64,000 bases of DNA from Listeria weihenstephanensis (GCF_003534205.1 NZ_CP011102.1:1-64000); one strand, 5' to 3'; counted from the stretch's first letter, positions 29,355 to 40,167 are shown. The notes: generated from the letters alone by a model not told the origin. A program made the numbers and translations.

Positions 29355-29702
29355 AAATGTAACCACTCCTTTTGATTTTTGTCGCGCGCAATATACTGTA
29401 AAATCTAAAATTTCTAAGCATATCACAAAGACATCTTAAAGATAACATATAAAATTAGGGGAGGGGGTGACAGATTGGAGAACAAATTTCGCGTTCAGAT
29501 CTGATAATGAAAGAAAGTATACGAAAGCGTGATATTAATGTAAATAATGGTGTTTTTGTGGAAACAAAATACAATTAATGATTCGTTTACATTCTGCAAA
29601 AACTTGTATTGATAAGGTCTAATAGTTGTTTTCCGAGCGTATGTTTTGTAGAATGGAGTTAGTATTACTTTATAATAATTATAAAAACGGAGGTATGTGT
29701 GT
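29355..29702 (+). promoter_or_regulatory. Divergent promoter region with PerR box before catalase
   Basis: A 348-bp gap between the secreted protein gene and catalase. At 29670-29684 is TTATAATAATTATAA, an exact match to the PerR operator of Gram-positive bacteria, overlapping a TATAAT (29671-29676) that can serve as the -10. PerR bound with Fe or Mn would block transcription until peroxide oxidises it. The rest is AT-rich without other clear sites. Confidence 0.8.
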
Positions 29703-31163
29703 ATGACAAAAAAACTAACAACAAACCAAGGTGTTCCAATCGGTGATAATCAGAATTCAATGACGGCTGGGCATCGTGGTCCTACATTATTGGAAGATTA
29801 CGTGTTAATCGAGAAGCTAGCTCATTTTGATCGGGAACGTGTTCCGGAACGTGTGGTACATGCTCGTGGAATCGGCGCGCATGGCGTATTTACAGTTAAG
29901 AATAGTATGAAGAAATACACGAAAGCTGCATTTTTACAAGAAGAAGGGCAAGAGACAGAGGTTTTCGCTCGTTTTTCTACTGTAATTCATGGCTTACATT
30001 CTCCTGAAACGTTGCGTGATCCACGTGGTTTTGCGGTTAAATTTTACACGGAAGAGGGAAATTACGATTTTGTTGGTAATAACTTGCCTGTATTCTTTAT
30101 TCGTGATGCGATTAAATTCCCGGATGTTATTCATTCTTTGAAGCCAGATCCAAGTACAAACATGCAAGATGCGAACCGTTATTGGGACTTTTTCAGCTTG
30201 ACTCCTGAGGCTACGACGATGATTACATACCTATTTAGTGATGAGGGTATTCCTGCTTCGTTCCGCCAAATTCGTGGTTCGAGTGTTCATGCTTTTAAAT
30301 GGACAAATGAAGAGGGCAAAACGGTTTACATCAAAATGCGTTGGGTGCCAAAAGCGGGTATCGTGAACCTTTCGACGGACCAAGCGGCGCAAATCCAAGC
30401 GAAAGAGTTTAGCCATGCGACTCGCGATCTTTATGAAGCGATTGAAAACGGTGATTTCCCTGAGTGGGAGCTTTACATTCAAGTGCTTGACCCTGCTGAC
30501 ATCGATAACTATGATTTCAACCCGCTTGATGCGACGAAAGATTGGTTTGAGGATGTTTTCCCATATGAGCACGTTGGGACAATGGTGTTGAATCGCAATC
30601 CGGAGAACATTTTTGCGGAAACGGAATCGGTTGGTTTCAATCCTGGCGTACTTGTACCTGGAATTTTGCCGTCGGAGGATCGTATGTTGCAAGGTCGTCT
30701 GTTCTCGTATTCGGATACGCAGCGTCACCGCGTTGGCCCGAACTACTTGCAATTGCCGATTAATAGTCCAAAAGTGGATGTGAATAACAATCAGCGTGAT
30801 GGCGCGATGCCGTTCAAGCAGCAAACGAGCTCGATTAACTATGAGCCAAATAGTTATGATACGACGCCAAAAGAGAAGCCACGTTATGTGGAAGATGAGC
30901 AAGATTTGATCGCTGGTAAAGTTGGACGTTTGGAGCAAGAGAAACCGAATAACTTTGGCCATGCGCGCGAAGTTTGGAACCGTTATTCTGACGGCGAACG
31001 TGATGCGCTAGTGAACAATATTGTTGGTGATTGGGAAGGCGTTCGTGAGGATATCAAAATCCGTAACCTGCGCAATTTCTATCAAGTGGAGCCGGTATTT
31101 GCAGAACGCGTAGCAAAAGGAACTGGCGTTGACTTGGAGAAACATATTGCTGATTTGAAATAA
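29703..31163 (+). CDS. katA: Heme catalase (monofunctional, small-subunit clade)
   Basis: It decomposes hydrogen peroxide in the cytoplasm. The 486-residue protein has the distal-site RVVHARGIGAHGVF (His53), GNNLPVFFIRDAIKFPDVIHSLKP (Asn near 126), and the proximal heme-ligand signature RLFSYSDTQRHRVGPNYLQLPIN near residue 335, where Tyr binds iron. A GTG at 29697 is possible, but CGGAGG (29688-29693) is correctly spaced for the ATG at 29703. A PerR box lies just upstream, so peroxide-inducible control is expected. A terminator follows. Confidence 0.97.
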   Translation: MTKKLTTNQGVPIGDNQNSMTAGHRGPTLLEDYVLIEKLAHFDRERVPERVVHARGIGAHGVFTVKNSMKKYTKAAFLQEEGQETEVFARFSTVIHGLHSPETLRDPRGFAVKFYTEEGNYDFVGNNLPVFFIRDAIKFPDVIHSLKPDPSTNMQDANRYWDFFSLTPEATTMITYLFSDEGIPASFRQIRGSSVHAFKWTNEEGKTVYIKMRWVPKAGIVNLSTDQAAQIQAKEFSHATRDLYEAIENGDFPEWELYIQVLDPADIDNYDFNPLDATKDWFEDVFPYEHVGTMVLNRNPENIFAETESVGFNPGVLVPGILPSEDRMLQGRLFSYSDTQRHRVGPNYLQLPINSPKVDVNNNQRDGAMPFKQQTSSINYEPNSYDTTPKEKPRYVEDEQDLIAGKVGRLEQEKPNNFGHAREVWNRYSDGERDALVNNIVGDWEGVREDIKIRNLRNFYQVEPVFAERVAKGTGVDLEKHIADLK

Positions 31164-31173
31164 TATAGGATGG

Positions 31174-31205
31174 ACCGATGGGGCGTGATGCTCTGTCGGT
31201 TTTTC
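31174..31205 (+). terminator. Terminator after catalase
   Basis: ACCGA...GGGC pairs with GCTC...TCGGT (31174 to 31200), followed by TTTTTC. Confidence 0.8.
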
Positions 31206-31320
31206 TTACATATAAGAGCACTTCCATGGTAAGGAAGAGGTCAGTAATCTAATATTAAACTAGTTTTTGTCGTATCTTTCTGGGGAATAAGATAGGGAAC
31301 GCAAAAGGGAGATGAGGCAT

Positions 31321-32022
31321 ATGATTCGATTTCTAAAAGACCATTGGCTAATGCTGATTATTATGATCGTTGGGTTGCTCTTCATTATTGTGCCTGTTTT
31401 GACGCGGAGTATTGATAATGAGCTGACGATTGATGGTATGTATAACTTTATCGGCTCGTTTTTTGGAATTATCGGTGCGGTGATGCTTGCTTTTAGTGAG
31501 ACGAAGCAGCAGAATAAGGCGTTACGGGATGAGATTGATTTGAACGCGCGGAAAGAGCGGCAGATTCAGGCTGAATTTTTATACAAGGAATTGCTTTTTC
31601 AGAAGATAGAGAAGACGTATGGATTGCTGAACACGGCGATTTATAAGAATGAGGAAATTATGCGTTTTATTAAGGATATTGGGCAGATTTTAGATAGTGA
31701 GAAGTTGCGGGCGCGGTTGATTGAGAATCGGAATGAGACGGAGAAATATATTCATGAGATTGAGTTGATGAGTATTTATTTTCCGGATGATTTGGAGAAG
31801 GTGAAGTTGATTGTGTCGACGTTTAATTATAGCAATAAATATTTGAGCACGATGGAACATGAGCTTTTGGTCGGGGATGCGAAGGGGTTTCGCAAGGAGT
31901 TGGATAATTATAATGCGGTCGTGAAGCGGTTGGTGCAGGTGATGGACGAGCTGTCGATTGATATGTTGGGGAGTATGAATGCGGAGATTAACAAGCTGAA
32001 TGATATCGGAAATACGGTTTAG
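31321..32022 (+). CDS. Membrane-anchored coiled-coil protein, unknown
   Basis: A 233-residue protein with two N-terminal helices (about 7-27 and 40-58, DHWLMLIIMIVGLLFIIVP and FIGSFFGIIGAVMLAFS) followed by a long charged region rich in heptads (KQQNKALRDEIDLNARKERQIQAEFLYKEL onward), predicted as a cytoplasmic coiled coil. No enzymatic motif is visible. The start at 31321 is chosen over 31312 because the GGGAG motif directly abuts the latter. It stands between catalase and ychF with no obvious operon partner. Confidence 0.6.
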   Translation: MIRFLKDHWLMLIIMIVGLLFIIVPVLTRSIDNELTIDGMYNFIGSFFGIIGAVMLAFSETKQQNKALRDEIDLNARKERQIQAEFLYKELLFQKIEKTYGLLNTAIYKNEEIMRFIKDIGQILDSEKLRARLIENRNETEKYIHEIELMSIYFPDDLEKVKLIVSTFNYSNKYLSTMEHELLVGDAKGFRKELDNYNAVVKRLVQVMDELSIDMLGSMNAEINKLNDIGNTV

Positions 32023-32138
32023 GTGACGTATGGCAAATTCTTGTGTCTTTTTAGTGGGAAAACCTTTATAATGGAGACATGAGTGTATTATAAAATGAGG
32101 AAAGCGACTGTGCTTTTCGATCAAAGGAGTTCATTTAA

Positions 32139-33242
32139 ATGGCATTAACAGCTGGTATTGTTGGTCTTCCGAACGTTGGGAAATCGACACTTTTTAACGC
32201 AATTACGAAATCAAAAGTGGAAGCGGCAAACTATCCTTTCGCGACGATTGAACCGAATATGGGAATTGTTGAGGTTCCTGATGCGCGTCTGAATAAATTG
32301 ACGGAGCTTGTAAAACCAAAGAAAACAGTACCGACAACATTCGAATTTACGGATATTGCAGGAATTGTGAAAGGCGCGAGTAAAGGTGAGGGGCTTGGTA
32401 ACCAGTTCTTATCTCACATTCGCCAAGTGGACGCGATTTGTCACGTAACGCGTTGTTTTGAAGATGAAAACATTACGCACGTGGAAGGCCGAATTGATCC
32501 ACTGGACGATATTTCGGTTATTAATTTAGAGCTTATTTTGGCAGATTTAGAGACGGTTGATAAGCGTATTAGCCGTGTTGAAAAGCTGGCAACGAAGCAA
32601 AAAGATAAAGACGCGATCGCGGAATATAACGTTCTTTTGAAATTAAAAGAGGCGTTGGAAAATGAAAAGCCAGCGCGTTCGGTAGAATTTAATGAAGATG
32701 AGGATAAAATTGTTCGTGGATTGTTCTTATTGACTCGTAAACCGGTTTTATATGTAGCGAACGTTGCTGAGGATGAGGTTAGCGATCCAGAGAACAATAA
32801 ATATGTGCAACAAGTACGTGAATTCGCAGCTTCTGAAGGTTCTGAGGTTATCGTTATTTGTGCGCGTGCGGAGGAAGAAATTGCGGAGCTTGATGATGAA
32901 GATAAAGCGGAATTCTTGGAAGCACTAGGAATTGAAGAGTCTGGCCTGGATCAATTGATTCGTGCGGCGTATACGCTACTTGGCTTGTCTACTTACTTTA
33001 CGGCTGGTGTTCAAGAAGTTCGTGCTTGGACATTCCGCAATGGCATGAAGGCTCCGGCCTGTGCTGGCGTTATTCACACCGATTTCGAACGTGGATTTAT
33101 CCGTGCCGAAGTGGTTTCTTATGATGATTTGTTAGAGCATGGTTCTGAACAAGCCGCAAAAGTGGCTGGTCGACTGCGCTCGGAAGGTAAAGAGTACGTG
33201 ATGAAGGATGGAGACGTCGTTCATTTCCTATTCAACGTATAA
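32139..33242 (+). CDS. ychF: Ribosome-binding ATPase YchF (OLA1 family)
   Basis: An Obg-family P-loop NTPase that prefers ATP to GTP and binds ribosomes; linked to stress responses. The 367-residue protein has G1 [18 protein letters not shown] at residues 5-22, the switch [22 protein letters not shown] near 68, the altered G4 region typical of YchF (the family lacks a strict NKxD), and a C-terminal TGS domain ending [20 protein letters not shown] precedes the ATG. Its natural terminator (34694) is now separated from it by an inserted IS element. Confidence 0.97.
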   Translation: MALTAGIVGLPNVGKSTLFNAITKSKVEAANYPFATIEPNMGIVEVPDARLNKLTELVKPKKTVPTTFEFTDIAGIVKGASKGEGLGNQFLSHIRQVDAICHVTRCFEDENITHVEGRIDPLDDISVINLELILADLETVDKRISRVEKLATKQKDKDAIAEYNVLLKLKEALENEKPARSVEFNEDEDKIVRGLFLLTRKPVLYVANVAEDEVSDPENNKYVQQVREFAASEGSEVIVICARAEEEIAELDDEDKAEFLEALGIEESGLDQLIRAAYTLLGLSTYFTAGVQEVRAWTFRNGMKAPACAGVIHTDFERGFIRAEVVSYDDLLEHGSEQAAKVAGRLRSEGKEYVMKDGDVVHFLFNV

Positions 33243-33250
33243 ACAAAAAC

Positions 33251-34684
33251 GGCTCTTTGTCAATTGTTGGGGTGAAATATCGAGGTACAAGCTAGGGGAA
33301 CAATGGCTTGTATCTCTTTTTAGCCTACAGAAATGTCAAAATCTTTGATAAAGTGCTGGGCAAGTATTTTGGCGCGGAATCGTGAAAAGTTTTGATAGCC
33401 ATAAGAAGTGCGCTTGATAACTTTGGTTCGGTTGTTAATTCCTTCTACGAAGCCATTGGACAGATGTGGGTAAATGAAGGCATTGATGATTTCTGTTTCC
33501 CAGCGTCGAAAAGTGCCGATAGCTTTTATGAATTCTGGAAGCTGTTTGTCTTGTACGAGTTGATAGAAATCGTGTAAGGATTGACGAACGTCGTGGCGTT
33601 CTTGTGCTTTATTGGCATCAAACCAAGCCTGATAGGCTTCCTTGATGGTGTAGGCGGTTTGTAGATCAGGGTGCAAGCTTAAGTAACGGCGAATGATGCT
33701 TTTTTGCGCTGTGTCCAGCTTGTGAGATCGCTTAAAAAGGAGTTTTTGTATGCGTTTGCCGTGCTTGCGATCTTTTTCTGAAAAATGTTGTTGAACACGA
33801 ATGCGGACTTTATTCAGTGCCCAATAGATGTAGCGAGAGAAGTGGAAAGAATCGGCAATAATAACTGGTTTGTCAAGGGCTTGTTGCACAGCGTTTTTGA
33901 AGGTCGAACTCAAATCCATGATAACCATCTCTACCTGCTGCCCGCGTTCTCTTAAATAACGTTGAATGGTTTTGGCGCGACGGTTTTCTAAGATATCAAT
34001 GGGGCGACGAGTCATGGGGGCAGCGATAATGAGTTGGAATTTACCTTTGTCGGTATCTCCCTTGAACTCATCGATAGCGATCACCTTAGGAAGAGCGACG
34101 GGAGGCGAGGAAAAGGTTTCTGTGCGCGCGTCGAATAGGCGCATAATTTTAGGTGCGGTTGTTCCAAATGTTTTAGCAGTATAGGTAAAGGACGGAGCGG
34201 AAATACTATGAAAAAGGGCCGCTTGGTGCCAAAGCGTTGAAAAACGCTGATAGCGTGCCACAAGTCCTTGATTTTTTTCATCAAATGATTTTCCGCAGGA
34301 ACAAACATATCTGCGTTTTCGATAGTACACATAGACACGTTTTTCTGCGACTTTTAGATGTTGGAAAGTGTGCGTACGATAGTCTTTAATGCGATCTGTC
34401 CGTGTTTTACAAGAGGGGCAGGCATGTTTTTTTCGTTTTAGTTGGATATGAATGTGGCAGATATGATTTTCAATCGAATAATCAAGAAGTTGGATGTTTT
34501 TATTTTCTAAACCGATGAGTTGTATGATAAAATGGTCTGGCATGGTAATATCGCTCCTTTGGATTGGGTTTCGTCACTTTTATCTTAAAGGATGTTGATA
34601 TTACTGTGTATTTTTTTGTCTTGAAATGAGAACAAAAAAATGCTGAGGTAGATTATTTTCTACCCCAACATTTATTATAGAACC
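33251..34684. mobile_element. ISL3-family insertion sequence, intact
   Basis: A 1434-bp element. The ends are imperfect inverted repeats: GGCTCTTTGTCAATTGTTGG at 33251 and the reverse complement from 34684, GGTTCTATAATAAATGTTGG, with 17 of the first 23 bases matching. It is flanked by a perfect 8-bp direct repeat ACAAAAAC (33243-33250 and 34685-34692), the target duplication size of ISL3 elements. It carries one intact transposase on the minus strand. Removing the element and one repeat restores ychF joined to its terminator. Confidence 0.93.
33320..34543 (-). CDS. ISL3-family transposase
   Basis: A 407-residue transposase. The N-terminal zinc-binding part has CPSCKTRTDRIKDYRTHTFQHLKV and CSCGKSF, then a helix-turn-helix-like stretch. 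The DDE-type catalytic domain begins VIAIDEFKGDTDKGKFQLII with a second acidic site in VEMVIMDLSSTFKNAV and the C-terminal FVEGINNRTKVIKRTSYGYQNFSRFRAKIL, whose Glu in EGINN is the third catalytic residue. No frameshift or stop interrupts it, so the element may be active. Confidence 0.95.
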   Translation of the reverse strand: MPDHFIIQLIGLENKNIQLLDYSIENHICHIHIQLKRKKHACPSCKTRTDRIKDYRTHTFQHLKVAEKRVYVYYRKRRYVCSCGKSFDEKNQGLVARYQRFSTLWHQAALFHSISAPSFTYTAKTFGTTAPKIMRLFDARTETFSSPPVALPKVIAIDEFKGDTDKGKFQLIIAAPMTRRPIDILENRRAKTIQRYLRERGQQVEMVIMDLSSTFKNAVQQALDKPVIIADSFHFSRYIYWALNKVRIRVQQHFSEKDRKHGKRIQKLLFKRSHKLDTAQKSIIRRYLSLHPDLQTAYTIKEAYQAWFDANKAQERHDVRQSLHDFYQLVQDKQLPEFIKAIGTFRRWETEIINAFIYPHLSNGFVEGINNRTKVIKRTSYGYQNFSRFRAKILAQHFIKDFDISVG

Positions 34685-34686
34685 AC

Positions 34687-34736
34687 AAAAACAGGATTCA
34701 CTGGTCAGCATCATAGACTAGTGAATCCGTTTTTTT
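34687..34736. terminator. Bidirectional terminator (ychF / MFS), displaced by the IS
   Basis: GGATTCACTGGT (34694-34705) pairs with ACTAGTGAATCC (34717-34728), one G-U, followed by TTTTTTT; the A-run at 34687-34691 makes it work on the minus strand too. Confidence 0.85.
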
Positions 34737-35916
34737 ATGTGTGAATAATGACCCGTTTTTTCAAGAAGAAGATGCATACGAAGGCAATGACGGGGAGTAG
34801 CGCTAATAATAGTAAAGTCAGATTTACGTTCAAGTATTTTATGAGCGATCCAGCAACAATCGGCACGAGTAACGAGGATAGCCCGGTGAAGATGCTTAGC
34901 GCAAATAATTGGCTGGTCGACTGCATTCGTTCTGTCGTCATGTGGAAAATTAACTGTTTCGATGCAATCATGATGATCGGCGTGGTTAAGAATTGCAACC
35001 CACTCAGCAAAATAATGACCCAGACGTTCTCTGTGAGTGAAAAACCAATAAATTGCGTTGTAAGCGCTACGGCACAAATCATCAACAAGGTAAAATTACT
35101 ATACTTGCGCAAAAAAGTAGCTCCGAATAAATAGGCCGGTATCTCAAGCAACGATTGAATCGACCATTTATAACCGATTTGTAAGTCGGAGGCACCGAGT
35201 TGCAACATTTTATCGACCACGGTGATGTTGTTCGCAATGATGACGCTGTAAAGTAAAAATAAGATAAAGACTAACAAACGGTAGTCCCTATTAAAAATAA
35301 TTTCCTTGAAATCAGCCAGCGTTACTTTTGCGCTATGTTGGGCAGATTTACCAACGTCTTTCAAAAAGAAAATGAGTATTAAACTAAACATGGATAATAT
35401 AAAAATCCCAAAACTAAGCCCTGTATAACCAGCTTTTGCGATTAAAAAAGACAATAAAATACTACCGCAAGCCCAGCCGATGGAGCCGAATGCTTTGATA
35501 AATGGGAAGTTATTTCGTAGGTAAGGGCTACTTTTCAAAATCCAGGTGTCGCTTAGTCCAGTGCAAGTATTAATGAGGCCACCACTTATTGCTAGCAATA
35601 ATAGATGCAGGAAAAAGAGCTTGGATTCCGTTAGATAAAACAGGCAGGTAGTTAGTAAATAGATGATCATCAGCACGACAATGAATCGCTTAATCGTCTG
35701 ATATTTGTCCGCGAAAAAACCGATGAACATCTGTAAAAAAATCGTAATTAAGGCATAGGAAGACAATAAAATACCGCGTTCCATTTCATCATAGCCAATC
35801 TTTGATAAAAACGGAGTAAATTGCGTTAAACCAAAGGAAAAAGCCATATACATGCATACATAAAGCCAGCTAAAAAGTCTTCGTTCTCTTTCTGGATTCA
35901 CAGAGAAAATCTCCAT
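34735..35916 (-). CDS. MFS transporter (oligosaccharide:H+ symporter-like)
   Basis: A 393-residue protein with twelve hydrophobic segments. The N-terminus, ending at FFADKYQTIKRF in loop 2-3, resembles the MFS_1/LacY-like sugar symporter group. It is the last gene of a run malP-like, malA-like, membrane protein, EIIA, MFS on the minus strand, 39 bases after the EIIA gene, so a role in sugar or sugar-product transport is inferred from context. Substrate not determinable. Its stop codon overlaps the T-run of the shared terminator. Confidence 0.8.
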   Translation of the reverse strand: MEIFSVNPERERRLFSWLYVCMYMAFSFGLTQFTPFLSKIGYDEMERGILLSSYALITIFLQMFIGFFADKYQTIKRFIVVLMIIYLLTTCLFYLTESKLFFLHLLLLAISGGLINTCTGLSDTWILKSSPYLRNNFPFIKAFGSIGWACGSILLSFLIAKAGYTGLSFGIFILSMFSLILIFFLKDVGKSAQHSAKVTLADFKEIIFNRDYRLLVFILFLLYSVIIANNITVVDKMLQLGASDLQIGYKWSIQSLLEIPAYLFGATFLRKYSNFTLLMICAVALTTQFIGFSLTENVWVIILLSGLQFLTTPIIMIASKQLIFHMTTERMQSTSQLFALSIFTGLSSLLVPIVAGSLIKYLNVNLTLLLLALLPVIAFVCIFFLKKRVIIHT

Positions 35917-35955
35917 TCTGGTTAAGTTATCGATTCAATATGGAACGGGCAAACC

Positions 35956-36438
35956 TCATTTAAAAGTCAGTACAGCAGTTTCTCCGCCGACAACCATTTC
36001 ATTGAGAGCCATTGGTACAAGCGTTCCGGCATCGTTTGACATCACAATCAAGGGTGTGGTCAACTGCAAATGATGTTCCGCCATTAGGGCAAGGTCAATT
36101 TCCAACAACACTGCGCCCGCTGTCACTTTTTGACCGTTTTCGACGAGTACATTGAATCCTTTTCCAGCCAATGTCACCGTATCAAGACCTACATGGATTA
36201 AAATCTCCATTCCTGATGAGAGTGTCAGGCCGATTGCGTGTTTAGTTTCTGCGATGAAAGTTACTTGTCCATCCGCTGGTGCTACAACTTTACTATCAGT
36301 TAGGTCAAAAGCGATACCGTCACCCATCATTTTGGTGGAAAAAACTTCATCGGGAACTTCCTCTAATGAAATGCATTTTCCGGTGACAGGAGAGAGTAGA
36401 ATAGTCGTTTTTGGTTTCTTTTTTTTGAATGAAAACAT
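35956..36438 (-). CDS. PTS EIIA component, glucose family (Crr-like)
   Basis: It passes phosphate from HPr to the EIIB domain of a sugar permease. The 160-residue protein has the EIIA-Glc beta-sandwich with the two active-site histidines in ETKHAIGLTL (His67) and ILIHVGLDTV (His82, the phosphorylated one by homology). It lies downstream of the EIICB permease gene, which lacks an EIIA domain, so it is the likely dedicated phosphodonor of the alpha-glucoside system. The N-terminus KKKKPKTTI is basic and short. It starts 24 bases after the preceding membrane-protein gene. Confidence 0.93.
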   Translation of the reverse strand: MFSFKKKKPKTTILLSPVTGKCISLEEVPDEVFSTKMMGDGIAFDLTDSKVVAPADGQVTFIAETKHAIGLTLSSGMEILIHVGLDTVTLAGKGFNVLVENGQKVTAGAVLLEIDLALMAEHHLQLTTPLIVMSNDAGTLVPMALNEMVVGGETAVLTFK

Positions 36439-36462
36439 CTTTATTCCTTCTTTCTATGTAAT

Positions 36463-36963
36463 TTATAAGCTAAATCGGATGATACATACGAATAGTGAGA
36501 TGAAAAGCGTATATCCGCTGAATAGAAGCAACCATTTTTGTGGTGCTTGTTTTAGCCCATTCCAGCTAATTCGGAATACAGTCATGCCGTATTCTTTTTT
36601 TGCGAACCATAGTAATAACCAGCCGCAAATCAAGTTCATCGTGAGCAATTCTGTGACTATTAAGGCTAATAAAGCGATTTTAATGAGATCTTGACTTTGT
36701 GTATTAGCAAATGATTTTTTCATATTCCTGACAATAAAGGCACAAAAGAAGAAGCTCAAAAATAAGATGAAATAGAGGGCGTAAACGGGATTTAAGCGTA
36801 CAGGTTCCATCATATCAGCGCCAGTTTTCCAAGATACAAAGCCCAATAAGCTCAGGAATAGCAACGGGAAAATGATGAAAAGGAGTTCTGTGACGTACAA
36901 AATTTTTGTTGAGGTAATCTGCATTTTTAAGGTTTGGAATTTGGATAGAACGATGGTTTTCAT
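36463..36963 (-). CDS. Four-helix membrane protein of unknown function in the alpha-glucoside operon
   Basis: A 166-residue hydrophobic protein with helices at about 25-45, 60-80, 92-118 and 145-163 and a positively charged N-terminus (MKTIVLSKFQTLKMQ). I do not recognise the family. It is inserted between the 6-phospho-alpha-glucosidase and EIIA genes in the same direction, with a good Shine-Dalgarno, so it should be cotranscribed with the sugar genes. Known maltose-PTS operons do not usually include such a gene. Confidence 0.65.
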   Translation of the reverse strand: MKTIVLSKFQTLKMQITSTKILYVTELLFIIFPLLFLSLLGFVSWKTGADMMEPVRLNPVYALYFILFLSFFFCAFIVRNMKKSFANTQSQDLIKIALLALIVTELLTMNLICGWLLLWFAKKEYGMTVFRISWNGLKQAPQKWLLLFSGYTLFISLFVCIIRFSL

Positions 36964-37047
36964 TGCGACACTTCCTTTCGTGATAGTAACACCCAGCTGT
37001 CGACGTATTTTAATGATGAAAAATACGTCGACGGGATGCTTATTCTT

Positions 37048-38391
<1,344 letters not shown>

Positions 38392-39951
38392 TTATAATAG
38401 TTTTTCGAATTCATCTCGTAAGGATGGGACGGATAGGCCTACAATAATTTGAATAGCGCCTCCGTTTTTGACTAAACCTTGGGCTCCGACTTGTCTAAAT
38501 ACGGCATCGGAGGCGACAAGATCGGGATCTTTAACGGTCAGTCGGAGTCTTGTAGCGCAGTTTGTCACGTCTACAATGTTGTCTTTTCCTCCAAGGTATT
38601 CGAGAAAGTGCGCTGCTTTATCCGCGTTAGCATTGCCTTTTCCAGATTTCTTCTCTTTGTAGTCGGACTTACTGTAAAGCTTCATTTCATCGCTTTCGTC
38701 TTCTCTACCTGGCGTTTTCAGATCCATTTTTTTGATGAGGAAACTGAAAATGAAGTACCAGATGAAGATGAACACGATACCGATGGCAATTTGCGTAAGG
38801 TAGGTAGGCCAGTGGTATTTCCAAAGCGGTAACCAGTTGATGGCGAACCAATTAATGAGACCACCGCCGAAATCACCAACGACGCCAAATGCATAGGCGA
38901 CTGTAGAAATGGTTGCGGCGAGTAGGGCATGAATGACGAATAAAATTGGTGCAAAAAATAGGAATGTGAACTCAAGTGGCTCTGTGATTCCCGCGAAAAC
39001 GGCTGTTGCAGCGACGGGGATCATTAAACCGAGTACGGCTTTGCGTTTTTCTGGTTTAGCGGTTTTATAGAAGGCTAGTGTAATTCCGATAGAGCCGAAT
39101 ACTTTCGACATGCCGGATAGTGCGAAACCGCCTGCAGGATACATCTCTTTTAGTGTGTGTTCAGTTGTTTGGAATTCTCCTAAATGTGTTGCCCAGTAAG
39201 CGGCCATACCACCTGGAACGACGGCATTATCGTAGGCAAAAGGAGAATAAATGAAGTGATGTAAACCGGTCGGGATCAGAATTTTTTCCAGGAAGGAATA
39301 TATCCAAACGCCGAATACGCCGGATGAGATAAAGAATTTTTGCATATCTAGCATGACTGATTGGAAGTGCGGCCAGATGAAGGCGAATAGAAATGCAACC
39401 GGTAACATAACTAGGAATCCTAAAATAACGATAAAGGATGTGCCGCGGAAAACGCCGAGTACTTCGGGTAATTCTTTGTCGAAATAGCGATTGTGAAGAT
39501 AAACGACAATCCCGGAAATAATAAGTGCACCAACCATACCTGTATCTAGTGTTTTGATGCCGGCGATGTTAGCAAGACCACTGGTACCGCCCACTTCTTG
39601 TGTCATATCTACACCGAAAAATGAACTCCAAGTTGTGAGTATAGCTGATAGAAAATAGTTGAATGTGACGTAGGTAACCAAAGCTTCTAAACAAGCGCGC
39701 CCACTTTGTGATTTTGCAAGGCCGATTGGTAAACCGATGACGAATAGTAGGGGAATTTGTCTGAATACCGCCCAAGCTCCCTCGGCGATGACATTCCACA
39801 TTTTAAACCATAAGCCATTTGGGTTGGCAAGTCCTCCCATGATATCAGGATTCATAAACAAGATTGAGAAACCAACCACAATACCTGCAAAAGAAAACAG
39901 AAGGGCTGGGGCTAGCATCGCGCCTCCAAAACGTTGAATCTTTTTCATCAT
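38392..39951 (-). CDS. malP: PTS EIICB, maltose/alpha-glucoside specific (MalP/GlvC)
   Basis: The membrane permease that phosphorylates its sugar during uptake. The 519-residue protein has an EIIC part of about eight to ten helices with the Glc-family signature GITEPLEFTFLFFAP near residue 320, a linker rich in Lys/Glu (residues 415-440), and an EIIB domain whose phosphorylated cysteine is Cys465 in NCATRLRLTV. There is no EIIA domain; one is encoded downstream at 35956. It is first in the operon; AAGGAGG lies upstream. A divergent RpiR gene, a cre site and half-site repeats precede it. Confidence 0.94.
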   Translation of the reverse strand: MMKKIQRFGGAMLAPALLFSFAGIVVGFSILFMNPDIMGGLANPNGLWFKMWNVIAEGAWAVFRQIPLLFVIGLPIGLAKSQSGRACLEALVTYVTFNYFLSAILTTWSSFFGVDMTQEVGGTSGLANIAGIKTLDTGMVGALIISGIVVYLHNRYFDKELPEVLGVFRGTSFIVILGFLVMLPVAFLFAFIWPHFQSVMLDMQKFFISSGVFGVWIYSFLEKILIPTGLHHFIYSPFAYDNAVVPGGMAAYWATHLGEFQTTEHTLKEMYPAGGFALSGMSKVFGSIGITLAFYKTAKPEKRKAVLGLMIPVAATAVFAGITEPLEFTFLFFAPILFVIHALLAATISTVAYAFGVVGDFGGGLINWFAINWLPLWKYHWPTYLTQIAIGIVFIFIWYFIFSFLIKKMDLKTPGREDESDEMKLYSKSDYKEKKSGKGNANADKAAHFLEYLGGKDNIVDVTNCATRLRLTVKDPDLVASDAVFRQVGAQGLVKNGGAIQIIVGLSVPSLRDEFEKLL

Positions 39952-40071
39952 ATCTTTTGAAAACCTCCTTTTTATTTTTTAAGACGTCTATGTGTTTTAT
40001 TCTAGCGACTAGTCTGGCGCTTTACAATCCCTTTAGGCGTTTTATCTCCTAGTTACAAGAACAGGAATCTT

Positions 40072-40095
40072 TCACAAAAACTGTGATATTTCACA
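40072..40095. promoter_or_regulatory. Candidate RpiR operator: three TCACA/TGTGA half-sites
   Basis: TCACA (40072-40076), TGTGA (40082-40086) and TCACA (40091-40095) form two overlapping inverted repeats in the gap between malP and the divergent regulator. This is a plausible operator for that RpiR protein; assignment by position only. Confidence 0.45.
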
Positions 40096-40135
40096 ATCGG
40101 GTCGCACGGTTAAGTTTTTAGTGATACAATATGTA

Positions 40136-40149
40136 TGAAAACGCTGACA
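40136..40149. promoter_or_regulatory. cre site (CcpA) before the alpha-glucoside regulator
   Basis: TGAAAACGCTGACA matches the consensus TGWAANCGNTNWCA at all defined positions. It lies 19 bases before the regulator ATG. Confidence 0.75.
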
Positions 40150-40167
40150 TAATTGATGGAGTGGGGA

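Noticed and set aside
30231-30962. 243-codon minus-strand ORF inside catalase
   Set aside because: Shadow of a strongly conserved catalase frame.
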